Source of the DNA: a virus | Strand: one strand, 5' to 3' | Virus record (IMG/VR): IMGVR_UViG_3300003324_000872 | Span: 1 to 31,147 of that record | Length of the DNA stretch: 31,147 bases | Shown: positions 1 to 6,962 of the stretch, piece by piece | How the letters are laid out: each line of letters opens with the position of its first letter | Numbering within the stretch: the stretch's first letter is position 1 | Position numbers and translations under genes: made by a program | Notes under the pieces: generated by a model | Told to the model about the DNA's origin: nothing | Database searches by the model: none | The model's input: only the letters and a program-made list of their open reading frames with translations

Positions 1-1092
1 GTCGTCGCGATTGCCGAGCGGCGGGATTTCAACGACGCCGATGTGAAGGCGTTGGGACTCCGGCCGTACTTCATCCTCGTCAAAGCCGATGAAGTCTTGC
101 CCGTCTACGAGACCGTGAACGGCAAACGGACACTCGTGCTGCTCATTCGGCGCTCAGTCGCGACGGAACGGAAAGGTCGGTTCGGCCGCACGACGATGAT
201 CCGCTTCGACGTCTACGAGCTGGTAAAGGGAAAGGTGATGTACGAGCGCTGGACGCAGGGTATCGACGGCGGCAAGCCAAAGCTCGATATCCAACCCACG
301 ACGCTCCGCAACCTGACCGCGATTCCGTGGAGCCCGCTCGCATCGGGTCGGAAGCTCGGCGAGAACGAATTCAAGCCGACGCTGATGGACTTGGCGGACT
401 TGTGTCTCGAACATCATCGCATCAAAACGGGGATTCTGAGCCTCGAAGAAGAAGCGATGGTGCCAACGATGGTGCGCGTCGGGGCGCAGCCGGATGAGAA
501 CGGCGAGTACCCGGAAGTGTTCAAAGGCGCCGGCGAAGTGATCGAGGTGCCCGCGACGGTCGGCGTGGCGAATCCCGTCTACTACTGCTCGCCCGACGTC
601 GCCGTCTTGAACCCCGCCATGCGGTCCCTTGAAGTCAATAAGGCCGAGCAGGGCGCGATGGGCGCGGCGTTCCTGACGCCCCAGCCCCAGAACCCCGAGA
701 CCGCCACGGCGGAACGGATGGACGCGAGCGCCGAGACCGCGTCAATTTCGCTCGTCTCGCGCGATACGAAAGACTGCCTGGAATCCGCGTTCGCGTTCGC
801 GGGCCAGTACATCCGGCAGCCCGCAGGCTCCATCACGATGAGCGCCGATTTCGTCGGCGAGGGCATCGACCCCGCCGTGCTGACGGTATTCCTCAAGGCA
901 TACCTGGAAGGCTCGATTTCGCTCGAGGAGTTGCGCCACGTGCTCCAGACGGGCCAGTTGCCGGAGGACTTCAAGTCCGACGACGCGCGCGTGCTGAACG
1001 CGCTCGCGCGACAGGCGGCGCTCAACGCGGCGAAGGACGCGGCCGACGCTGCAGCGAGAGCTGCGAACACCCAAGCTGCTGGAGGGAACTAG
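1..1092 (+). CDS. Phage portal protein, DUF4055-like (5' end outside window)
   Basis: The reading frame is open from the first base to a TAG at 1090-1092, so the gene begins upstream; 363 residues are visible. The GTG at 43 is probably an internal codon. The portal forms the dodecameric ring at one capsid vertex through which DNA is packaged and to which the tail joins. The visible part looks like the C-terminal half of the DUF4055 group: a central mixed alpha/beta part, then an ETATAERMDASAE segment like the conserved helix of this family, and a long C-terminal helical region ending in an Ala-rich tail. Its position directly before minor head, scaffold and capsid genes supports the call. The family match is from recalled sequence pattern, not a search. 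Confidence 0.82.
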   Translation, partial: VVAIAERRDFNDADVKALGLRPYFILVKADEVLPVYETVNGKRTLVLLIRRSVATERKGRFGRTTMIRFDVYELVKGKVMYERWTQGIDGGKPKLDIQPTTLRNLTAIPWSPLASGRKLGENEFKPTLMDLADLCLEHHRIKTGILSLEEEAMVPTMVRVGAQPDENGEYPEVFKGAGEVIEVPATVGVANPVYYCSPDVAVLNPAMRSLEVNKAEQGAMGAAFLTPQPQNPETATAERMDASAETASISLVSRDTKDCLESAFAFAGQYIRQPAGSITMSADFVGEGIDPAVLTVFLKAYLEGSISLEELRHVLQTGQLPEDFKSDDARVLNALARQAALNAAKDAADAAARAANTQAAGGN

Positions 1093-1093
1093 C

Positions 1094-1291
1094 ATGGATG
1101 ACACGACGAACCCGCCCCGCATGGGCGAGCAACACGCGCAACGCGTCGCGGAAGTGGCGTTTTCGAGACCGCCCGGAACGACTGAGGCCGAGATTTGGCG
1201 CGAGATTGCGTCCGTCATCGGGGGCATCGCGCTCGGGCGCTTGCGCGTCTCAGTGGCGGAAGCTCCGAAACAGAGGGATGGTGGCGCGTGA
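1094..1291 (+). CDS. Hypothetical 65-aa protein between portal and Ntn-hydrolase
   Basis: A 65-residue frame begins at ATG 1094, one base after the portal stop; the sequence CTGGAGGGA just upstream (about 1078-1086, inside the portal gene) is a good ribosome binding site. It ends in a GTGA overlap with the next gene (1288-1291), so the two are probably translationally coupled. The protein is mostly polar with one short hydrophobic stretch (IASVIGGIALG, about residues 38-48) too short and too charged at its flanks to call a membrane segment. I do not recognise a family. Tight packing and the overlap are the main reasons to accept it as a gene. Confidence 0.6.
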   Translation: MDDTTNPPRMGEQHAQRVAEVAFSRPPGTTEAEIWREIASVIGGIALGRLRVSVAEAPKQRDGGA

Positions 1292-1719
1292 CGGTGATCG
1301 CGTGGGACGGAACGACGCTGGCGGCCGACAAGCGAGCGGTCGGCCATCACGTCGACACCATCACCAAGATTGCGCGCGTCGGTGAGGTGCTCGTCGGAAT
1401 CTCTGGCCGCGGTGACAAAATCCGAGAATTCCAACACTGGATTGCCGATGGCGGGCAAGCGGCGGCGTATCCGAAACGAGACAACGACGCGAATTACTGG
1501 ACGGCGCTGGTGATTCGCCCCGACGGGACCATCGAACGGTACGAGGAATCTCCCGTGCCGATCATCGTCGAAGGGGGATCGCACGCGATCGGAAGCGGCG
1601 CGCTTGCCGCGGCCGCGGCAATGCTTTGCGGGAAGTCTGCAACCGAGGCCGTATCAATCGCGTGCCAGCTCGAAGAAGGGTGCGGCAACGGAACAGATTC
1701 GCTGGTGCTCGTGCCATGA
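1288..1719 (+). CDS. Proteasome/HslV-like Ntn-hydrolase
   Basis: The start is taken as GTG 1288, which overlaps the previous stop (GTGA) and places Thr as residue 2, so Met removal would leave an N-terminal Thr as in proteasome beta subunits and HslV. This gives 143 residues, shorter than HslV (about 175). Features that match the fold: the N-terminal strand TVIAWDGTTLAAD with the AAD motif of the second strand (Asp17-like), a Lys in TKI (Lys33-like), VGISGRGD like the third-strand glycine motif, AIGSGALAAAA like the Ser129 loop, and a closing GNGTDSLVLV segment like the Asp166/Ser169 region. Members occur in phage genomes, but their job is generally not defined. Here it lies between portal and minor head genes, so a role in head maturation is plausible but unproven. 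A longer frame starting at 1195 is an alternative but would bury the Thr. Confidence 0.75.
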   Translation: MTVIAWDGTTLAADKRAVGHHVDTITKIARVGEVLVGISGRGDKIREFQHWIADGGQAAAYPKRDNDANYWTALVIRPDGTIERYEESPVPIIVEGGSHAIGSGALAAAAAMLCGKSATEAVSIACQLEEGCGNGTDSLVLVP

Positions 1720-2672
1720 CAGACGCCCAGCGCCGCTTTTTCGATAGGGCTCACGACCGAATCGCGCGTCTCTCGCCCGACGTCGCGACCGCGTTTCTCG
1801 CAGCGATCCGGATTCTCTCGACGACGATGAGCGAAGCCGAGCTGGCGCGCCTCATCGCGTCCGGCGCCGTCGCGCGCGTCGTGACGGAACTGCTCGACGA
1901 CCGGGTGCTGGACTCGGCGCTCTCGCGGTTCCGCTCGTCGCTCAGCCGCACGATGGAAAAGAGCTTCAACTTGAACACGCCGTACCTGCCGAAGGGCGGC
2001 AAAGTGCGGGGCGTGGTCGCGGTCCAGTTCGATCACCTGAACCCTCGAGTGCTCGACGCGCTCAGAACGCTCGACAGCCAAGTGATCCCCGAACTCAAGC
2101 AAGCACTCCGCGACGGCGTGACGGAACGGATCGCGCTGGGACTGACGCGCCAAGAATCGCCCGCCGCGATCGCGCGCGGCGTCCGCGAGTTGATCGGTCT
2201 GCCGCCGCGGCTCGTCACGGCCGTCGAGAACTTCCGGACAATGTTGGAATCGAAAGACGCCGAAGCGCTCGCGCGCGAGCTCCGCGATAAGCGCTTTGAC
2301 CGCACGATCGCGAACGCATTCAGCTCGGATGGTGAAGGGCTGACGCGCACGCAAATCGACCGGATGGTCGCCGCGTATCGCCGCCAGGCGCTCGCGTCGA
2401 ACGCCGATAACGTATCGACGACGGCCACCAAAACAGCGTATAAGCTCGCGCAACAAGAAAGCTGGAACGCCGCGATCGAGCGCGGGATCGTGCGCGCGGA
2501 CGCGCTCGAAGTCGAATGGGTCGGCGTCGTCGACGGTCACCAACGGCCCGAACACGAACGCATGACGGGCGAGCGGCGCGCCTTCGATCAGCCGTACTCG
2601 AACGGTGACAGTTACGCGGGCGAGAATGACCCGTGGGGCTGTCGCTGTCTCGATCGCGTGCTCGTCGCCTAA
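1716..2672 (+). CDS. Minor head protein, Mu F / SPP1 gp7-like head morphogenesis protein
   Basis: ATG 1716 overlaps the Ntn-hydrolase stop (ATGA) and gives 318 residues. The C-terminal part carries the pattern of the phage Mu gpF-like domain: a TATKTAYKLAQQESWNAA helix followed by a strand EVEWVGVVDG, then HQRPEHERMTGERR, and a final DPWGCRCLDRVL motif with the paired cysteines common in this family. The N-terminal 180 residues are mainly helical and end with a segment on reading Arg/Ser codon-rich helices (TRQESPAAIARGVRELIG). Such proteins are present in low copy inside the head and are thought to assist assembly or DNA ejection. The location between portal and scaffold is typical. Confidence 0.85.
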   Translation: MTDAQRRFFDRAHDRIARLSPDVATAFLAAIRILSTTMSEAELARLIASGAVARVVTELLDDRVLDSALSRFRSSLSRTMEKSFNLNTPYLPKGGKVRGVVAVQFDHLNPRVLDALRTLDSQVIPELKQALRDGVTERIALGLTRQESPAAIARGVRELIGLPPRLVTAVENFRTMLESKDAEALARELRDKRFDRTIANAFSSDGEGLTRTQIDRMVAAYRRQALASNADNVSTTATKTAYKLAQQESWNAAIERGIVRADALEVEWVGVVDGHQRPEHERMTGERRAFDQPYSNGDSYAGENDPWGCRCLDRVLVA

Positions 2673-2719
2673 TCACTCCCGAATTTCCTTTCACTCCACC
2701 GAGGACCACCGAGGACCAT

Positions 2720-3418
2720 ATGCCCGTCAAGACGTACAAGACGAAGGACGAAATCCCGCAGGCGCAGCGCGACAAAGCGCTCGAATTGAAAGACGGCACA
2801 TTCGCCGTGGACGAACCTGTCGATGTCGAAGCGTTGAAGGCCGAAGGTCAGCGCGCGATCGAGGCCGAGCGGCAGAAGGCGAAGGATGAAGAACGCGCGC
2901 GGAAAGCCGCCGAGAAGGAACGCGACGAGCTGAAACAGAAAAAGGAGGCCGCCGACAAGGGCATTTCGGAAGCCGAGTTGCAGAAGATCAAGGACGCCGA
3001 GGCCGCAGCCCGGAAGCCGATCGAGGAAGAGAACGCGAAACTCAAAGCTGAGAACGACCGGCTCAAGCGGACCGATAAGGTGCGCACGGTCGGACTCGCG
3101 AAAGGACTCATGGAGGACCGCATCGAAGACGCGATGCTCGCGCTCGAATCGCGGACACGGCTCGGCGACCAAGGCAACATCATCGTGCGTGACAAGAACG
3201 GCGTCGACACGACGGAATCGCTCGAGGACTTCCTCGAGAAGACATTCAAGAAAGAAAAGCCGTGGCTGTACAAAGGCCCGGGCGGTTCGGGCGGCGGCGC
3301 CGACTCGTCGAGCGATGGCGGCGGCGGGAAGGGCGGCTACGATCCCGTGGCCGAGGGGAAGAAAATCGCCGAGCAGCAGAAGGGATCAGCCGAGCAACGC
3401 AAGCTCGCGCGCACCTGA
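2720..3418 (+). CDS. Capsid scaffolding protein (coiled-coil)
   Basis: ATG 2720 is preceded by two copies of CCGAGGACC (about 2699-2718), the second giving a GAGGA ribosome binding site; 232 residues. Residues about 40-120 are extremely rich in Glu, Lys, Ala and Arg with heptad-like spacing, a long coiled coil typical of gp20-type scaffolds. A more folded segment follows (VGLAKGLMEDRIEDAMLALE and the DKNGVDTTESLEDFLEKTFK motif), then a Gly-rich flexible linker (GGSGGGADSSSDGGGG) and a basic C-terminal end that could bind the capsid protein. It would be the internal scaffold on which the major capsid protein assembles. Position immediately upstream of decoration and capsid genes agrees. Confidence 0.82.
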   Translation: MPVKTYKTKDEIPQAQRDKALELKDGTFAVDEPVDVEALKAEGQRAIEAERQKAKDEERARKAAEKERDELKQKKEAADKGISEAELQKIKDAEAAARKPIEEENAKLKAENDRLKRTDKVRTVGLAKGLMEDRIEDAMLALESRTRLGDQGNIIVRDKNGVDTTESLEDFLEKTFKKEKPWLYKGPGGSGGGADSSSDGGGGKGGYDPVAEGKKIAEQQKGSAEQRKLART

Positions 3419-3447
3419 GCGGACCAACTGACGAATCACCTGACGAC

Positions 3448-3474
3448 TTGACAGAACGCTCACCGCCATATTAG
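3448..3474 (+). promoter_or_regulatory. Candidate sigma70-type promoter upstream of decoration/capsid genes
   Basis: TTGACA at 3448-3453 is a perfect -35 hexamer in an otherwise GC-rich intergenic stretch. TATTAG at 3469-3474 matches four of six positions of a -10 element, but the 15-bp spacer is shorter than the preferred 17. It would drive the decoration and capsid genes with a long structured leader. Chance occurrence cannot be excluded. Confidence 0.35.
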
Positions 3475-3493
3475 CGTAGCGATTGACGGGCTT

Positions 3494-3578
3494 GGCGCGA
3501 CGCCTTGCCTTGCGGGGGGCATAGCTCAACGGCCCGGTTGGCGCGATGCCTTCCGGTGACCGGCCGAGGCGCGACGCC
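3494..3578. repeat. Three copies of the 11-bp dyad GGCGCGAYGCC
   Basis: The sequence GGCGCGA(C/T)GCC occurs at 3494-3504, 3540-3550 and 3568-3578. Each copy is an imperfect palindrome (GGCG, 3-nt centre, CGCC; the middle copy carries T in place of C). The first two copies lie in a longer direct repeat TTGGCGCGAYGCCTT. All are within the non-coding leader before the decoration gene. They could be protein binding sites or small RNA hairpins; in GC-rich DNA part of this may be chance. Confidence 0.5.
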
Positions 3579-3650
3579 CCGGTGATGCGATTCGAGAATC
3601 CGACACGATGGACGGTCGGGACTCGGCGCATCACCGGGGCGTTTCGTTTT
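3574..3650 (+). terminator. Large stem-loop with T-rich tail before the decoration gene
   Basis: Bases 3574-3589 and 3627-3642 are exact reverse complements (16 bp). Inside the loop, CGAG 3593-3596 pairs with CTCG 3622-3625 and CCGAC 3600-3604 with GTCGG 3615-3619, so the arm continues with internal loops. It is followed by TTCGTTTTT (3643-3651), which is the shape of an intrinsic terminator. It lies 60 bp before the decoration start, so it could end transcription arriving from the portal-scaffold genes, act as partial attenuator, or stabilise the 5' end of the capsid message made from a local promoter. Confidence 0.7.
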
Positions 3651-3710
3651 TCCCCCGCACAGCACCGCGTCGCGCGTGCCGATTTCAAAAACTCTCAGGG
3701 ATTCCGACTC

Positions 3711-4076
3711 ATGCCGATTTCCTTCAGCTCGACGGCGGCGAAAGGCCGATCGTACAGCGACATTCGCATCGGCGAGTGCCAGGTGCACCAGGTGCTGCTC
3801 GACGTCTCGGGCCTCACGTCCGCCGACGACGCCGATGGCGTTCTGCCGGTCGGTCTCCCCATCACGACGGCGGGCATTCCGGTCGCCGCGGGCACCGACG
3901 TGATCGCGGGCCTGATTGGACCCGAGCCCGTCCCGATCGGAACCGCCGATGTGTTCGGCAACATCTTCATGTCCGGCAACTTCAATCGCGACGCGATCGA
4001 AGACAACCTGGGTCGGACGCTCAGCGCGAACGAGCTGGCCGCGATCGCGCTCGTCGGCGCGATCCGCCTCTTCTGA
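3711..4076 (+). CDS. Head decoration protein
   Basis: The frame is open from 3546, but that part lies in the stem-loop region and has no coding character; ATG 3711 with AGGGA about 9 nt upstream is the sensible start, giving 121 residues. The sequence is beta-rich with motifs seen in phage lambda gpD-like and related decoration proteins: VLPVGLPITTAGIPVAAGTDVIAGLIG, then a GNIFMSGNFNRDAI segment near the C-terminus, where decoration proteins describe a version of a conserved Leu/Gly strand followed by Asn. It directly precedes the major capsid gene with a 21-bp gap. Its role would be binding the outside of the expanded capsid lattice. Family assignment rests on pattern and place. Confidence 0.7.
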   Translation: MPISFSSTAAKGRSYSDIRIGECQVHQVLLDVSGLTSADDADGVLPVGLPITTAGIPVAAGTDVIAGLIGPEPVPIGTADVFGNIFMSGNFNRDAIEDNLGRTLSANELAAIALVGAIRLF

Positions 4077-4097
4077 TTTTCCTCCGGAGACTGACCC

Positions 4098-5147
4098 ATG
4101 TCGCGTTTCAGTTGGCTTGACCAGCTCGAGTCGCTCAATCTCACGAACCTGACGATCCGCGAGCAGACGCGATCGGCGGACAACCCGCTGAACCTGCGCT
4201 ATCGCACGCTCTTCCCGCGCGTCCCGACCGACAGTGTCGTCGTCTCGACGATCGAGAAGGTGCAGAATCGCTTCACGGGTGGCCGGCGCGATTGGAACGC
4301 GCAGGGCCGCGAGCTCCCGGACAATCTCGGGCCGACGTCACGCTTCGAGATGGTGCCGATCAATCCGACGAAGCACATGGACGAGCGGTACCTGCAGCGC
4401 TTAGGCGAACGTGGCGCGCAGGACTTGATCCGCGCCGGCATCATGAAGGACGTGAGCGCGTGGGCCACCGAGTTGACCGACGCGACCGAGCGCCAGCTCG
4501 AAGTCGAAGCGTTCGAAGCGTGGCTGACGGGTCTCATCACCGTCATGGATCCCAAGACGGGCGCCACCGTCACGGTTTCACTCGGGTACGGCACGGACGA
4601 GTATCCGACCCCCGGCACAGCCTGGGACGATCCCGCCGAAGACGCGTACGTGAACCTGCTCGCTGGCTTGCAGGCCGCGACGCAGAAATTCGGACAGAAC
4701 GTCGGCGGCGTGCGCGCGCATCGCACCATCTGGTCCGCGATCGTCGCGGACTCGCCCGATGGCGTCGGCGGTCTCCGTCCCACGTTCAACGCGCTGCGTG
4801 ATCGCGTGCGCGAAGAAGGGTTCCCCGACTTCGACATGATCGTCGAAGAGCGCACGTACGACAAATGGGCCGATGGCGGCACCGACACCACGACCGAGTA
4901 CTACCTGCCGGACGGTCTTATCGCGTACCAGCCAGCCGACGACCGGATCGGCAACACGCATGTCGCGCCGGTCGTGCGCGCGTACGACTTCCTCTCGGGC
5001 GGCAATCGCTCGCTCGCGAACGGCGTCGTGATTTTCCGCAGCGAGAAGAACGACGGCAAGACGCTCCTGAACGAAGCGCAACAGAACGCGCTCGTGGTTC
5101 CGGAGCAGAGCAGGGTTTTCGTCGAAGACACCGGCATCGCGCGGTAA
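4098..5147 (+). CDS. Major capsid protein (HK97 fold, lambda gpE-like)
   Basis: ATG 4098 has a CCGGAGA ribosome binding site about 8 nt upstream; 349 residues, close to lambda gpE size. The N-terminal FPRVPTDSVVVSTIEK, the PINPTKHMDERYLQRL segment, the helix ERQLEVEAFEAWLTGLITV, and the C-terminal GNTHVAPVVRAYDFLSGGNRSLANGVVIFRSEKND region resemble the gpE-type HK97-fold capsid proteins. No long cleavable N-terminal delta domain is visible, consistent with a separate scaffold gene upstream. Placement after scaffold and decoration and before connector genes makes the role firm. Confidence 0.88.
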   Translation: MSRFSWLDQLESLNLTNLTIREQTRSADNPLNLRYRTLFPRVPTDSVVVSTIEKVQNRFTGGRRDWNAQGRELPDNLGPTSRFEMVPINPTKHMDERYLQRLGERGAQDLIRAGIMKDVSAWATELTDATERQLEVEAFEAWLTGLITVMDPKTGATVTVSLGYGTDEYPTPGTAWDDPAEDAYVNLLAGLQAATQKFGQNVGGVRAHRTIWSAIVADSPDGVGGLRPTFNALRDRVREEGFPDFDMIVEERTYDKWADGGTDTTTEYYLPDGLIAYQPADDRIGNTHVAPVVRAYDFLSGGNRSLANGVVIFRSEKNDGKTLLNEAQQNALVVPEQSRVFVEDTGIAR

Positions 5148-5199
5148 TCCGCAGACCTACGAACTAGTACACGAACCCGCAGATCGAGGGTGTAGCGAT

Positions 5200-5541
5200 A
5201 TGGCGAACGACAAAGAATCACGAGAGTCCGTCGCGGCCGTTGGCGCGATGCGTGGTCGTCAGCCGAAAAAGCAGCAGTCGGCCGAACGAAAGCAGATCAT
5301 TCAGGACCGCCGCGACCGCGTCGCCGCCGTGCGGGACGACGAAGCGGGCGCGCCGACGCGTCGCGTCCAACGCGAGTCGTCCGACGAGATCGAGCTCCCG
5401 ACGCTCGACAAGCTCGAGCGAAAGCTCAAGCGGATGAAGGACGCCGAGGAAATCCGGACGATGCAGTCGGCCGATGACCGGAAGGGCGCGCAGGAGTTGT
5501 ACGAGGCGCGCTTGGCCGAGTTGTCCGGCGAGGCCGAGTAA
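5200..5541 (+). CDS. Hypothetical charged protein after the capsid gene
   Basis: ATG 5200 is preceded by GAGGGT about 9-14 nt upstream; 113 residues. The protein is highly charged and almost wholly polar, with a basic N-terminal half (RGRQPKKQQSAERKQII) and an acidic/basic C-terminal helix (LDKLERKLKRMKDAEEIRTM) likely to form a coiled coil. No family is recognised. It sits in the slot where some phages carry small head or packaging accessory proteins (for example lambda FI-like), but there is no sequence support for that. Confidence 0.7.
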   Translation: MANDKESRESVAAVGAMRGRQPKKQQSAERKQIIQDRRDRVAAVRDDEAGAPTRRVQRESSDEIELPTLDKLERKLKRMKDAEEIRTMQSADDRKGAQELYEARLAELSGEAE

Positions 5542-5543
5542 CG

Positions 5544-6044
5544 ATGGCCCGCAAAGGCGCCACCGCAACTGCGCGCGAGTACCTGTCGCATTTCAATTCG
5601 CTGCGCACGTACTTGCTCGACGGCGTGCTGCAGGCCGCCGGGCTCGCGATCGATGCCGTGCCGGAGAAGTTCAAGACGACCGCGACCCTCTACTGGCGCC
5701 GGAACGGGATTCAGTTCTCGAAGGCCGCCACGACTGCGATTGCGTTCTCGGCGAGCCACGTCGTCACCGCGTCCAAGTTCGGCGTCGTGCTCGTGCAGAT
5801 CACCGACGCGGGCGTCATCTCGACCAAAGTCCCGGCGTCGCCGCAGGCGTACAACTCGGCCGCTTTGGCGCTCGCTGCGTTGCCCGCGGCAGACGCGAAC
5901 AACACGGTCGTCGGGCATATCGCGATCGCGAACAATGCCGGCGACTGGACGGCCAACACGGACGACCTGACGAACGGCTCCGACCTGACGACGGCGACGT
6001 TCGTCGATGCGACGGTCGTCACCATGCCGGCCGAACTCACGTAG
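5544..6044 (+). CDS. Hypothetical virion protein in head-tail region
   Basis: ATG 5544 lies two bases after the preceding stop, with GAGG about 11 nt upstream inside the previous gene; 166 residues. A helical N-terminus (TAREYLSHFNSLRTYLLDGVLQAAG) leads to a beta-rich, Ala/Thr-rich domain (YWRRNGIQFSKAATTAIAFSASHVV; FGVVLVQIT; NTVVGHIAIANNAGDWTANTDD). The GHIAIANNAGDW stretch and the low-charge beta pattern are common in phage surface or fibre proteins, so a head fibre or decoration role is possible. No named family is recognised. Confidence 0.7.
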   Translation: MARKGATATAREYLSHFNSLRTYLLDGVLQAAGLAIDAVPEKFKTTATLYWRRNGIQFSKAATTAIAFSASHVVTASKFGVVLVQITDAGVISTKVPASPQAYNSAALALAALPAADANNTVVGHIAIANNAGDWTANTDDLTNGSDLTTATFVDATVVTMPAELT

Positions 6045-6063
6045 CCGAAGGCAATGCCACCGG

Positions 6064-6597
6064 ATGCCCAAGGAGCTTCCCGCCGACACCGCCGCGACCG
6101 AATACGCGAGTATCGCTGACCTCGATGCCGCCGCGGAAGCGCGTGGATTGTCGGCGTGGGACGGCTTAGGCGACGAGCAGAAGACCGCGGCGTCGGTCGC
6201 GATGATGCTCGACCTGGAAACGCTCGACTATATCGGCGAGCGTGCCTCGGACGACCAAGAACTCGAATGGCCGAGGACCGGGACGGACTACTCGGACGAC
6301 GCGTGGCCATGGCGACTCGTGCAAGCGTTCATCGAGGGCACGTTCGCGTTGGGGGCAAAGCTCGCGGCCGATCCGACTGCTGATCCACTGAGCGCCGCGA
6401 GTGCGCAGCCCGAGACCAATATCAAACGCGACAAAACGGGCCCGCTCGAAATCGAGTACTTCGCGCCCGTCGTGAAAGCGCCCGACATGGCAACGCTCGA
6501 TCGGTTCCCGGCGATTGTCCAGAATCTCTTGCGACCGCTCATTCGTGTCGCTGTGGTCGCGAATTACGGCTCCGGTAAGGCCGTGAGGGTGTCGTGA
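6064..6597 (+). CDS. Head-tail connector, putative DnaT-like ssDNA-binding (DnaT_2) family
   Basis: ATG 6064 is chosen over the upstream end of the frame because residues before it overlap the previous gene without coding character; 177 residues. The N-terminal YASIADLDAAAEARGLSAW, the helix EQKTAASVAMMLDLETLDYIG, and the SDDQELEWPRTG motif are characteristic of the small phage family labelled 'putative DnaT-like ssDNA-binding protein', which despite its name sits in connector position in many siphophages. A second part with LEIEYFAPV and a helix RFPAIVQNLLRPLIR closes the protein. Likely the adaptor ring below the portal. Confidence 0.72.
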   Translation: MPKELPADTAATEYASIADLDAAAEARGLSAWDGLGDEQKTAASVAMMLDLETLDYIGERASDDQELEWPRTGTDYSDDAWPWRLVQAFIEGTFALGAKLAADPTADPLSAASAQPETNIKRDKTGPLEIEYFAPVVKAPDMATLDRFPAIVQNLLRPLIRVAVVANYGSGKAVRVS

Positions 6598-6607
6598 TGA
6601 GGCGCCG

Positions 6608-6952
6608 ATGACGAGCGTCTACGACCGCACCGCCGAACGCGCGGCAAAAACGATCGCGAAGAAGGGCGCGACCGTCACGTTCCTCGCGGGTCCGTGGTCA
6701 CCCGCGATGACGGCGGACGTCCCTGGCTCCGCGATCCAGATCGAGGACGACCCCGACGCGCTCGCGCGGCTCGGCGTGCTGTCGAATCCAATCACGCTCC
6801 TAATCGCTGCTAAGTCGTTGCCAGCAGGCTTTCGCCCGCAGGCATCGATGCGGTTCACCTGGGCGAGTACCGATCCGTATGCCGTGCGGAGCGCGGAAGC
6901 GCTCGCGCCCGATGGCACGCCGATTCTCTGGACGGTGGTAGGGTCCGCATGA
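6608..6952 (+). CDS. Probable head-closure / neck protein
   Basis: ATG 6608 has GAGGCG just upstream; 114 residues. The N-terminus (YDRTAERAAKTIAKKGATVTFLAG) and following beta-strands (VPGSAIQIEDDPD, ITLLIAAKSLPAGFRPQASMRFTW, PILWTVVGSA) match the general plan of phage stopper/head-closure proteins, in which a short helix leads to a small beta-barrel. The LLIAAKSL strand followed by a statement of allowed value range is typical of this slot. Position between adaptor and tail completion protein supports it. No exact family is assigned. Confidence 0.6.
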   Translation: MTSVYDRTAERAAKTIAKKGATVTFLAGPWSPAMTADVPGSAIQIEDDPDALARLGVLSNPITLLIAAKSLPAGFRPQASMRFTWASTDPYAVRSAEALAPDGTPILWTVVGSA

Positions 6953-6962
6953 GGAACCCGCG

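Noticed and set aside
742-1584. Long minus-strand frames across the head and tail genes, such as this one, 1494-2555, 8198-9403, 17171-18673 and 21950-23329
   Set aside because: They mirror high-GC third codon positions of the + strand genes, are rich in Arg, Ala and His, and have no recognisable motifs.
3515-3610. tRNA-like stretch with CATAGCTCAACGG resembling a D-arm and a GATTCGAGAATC resembling a T-arm
   Set aside because: No matching acceptor stem, no proper T-stem or anticodon stem in the right places, and no CCA-type end; the pairing is better explained by the local hairpins.
3546-3710. Upstream extension of the decoration gene frame to ATG 3546
   Set aside because: It runs through the stem-loop and repeat region, has no ribosome binding site, and adds a basic segment unlike decoration proteins.
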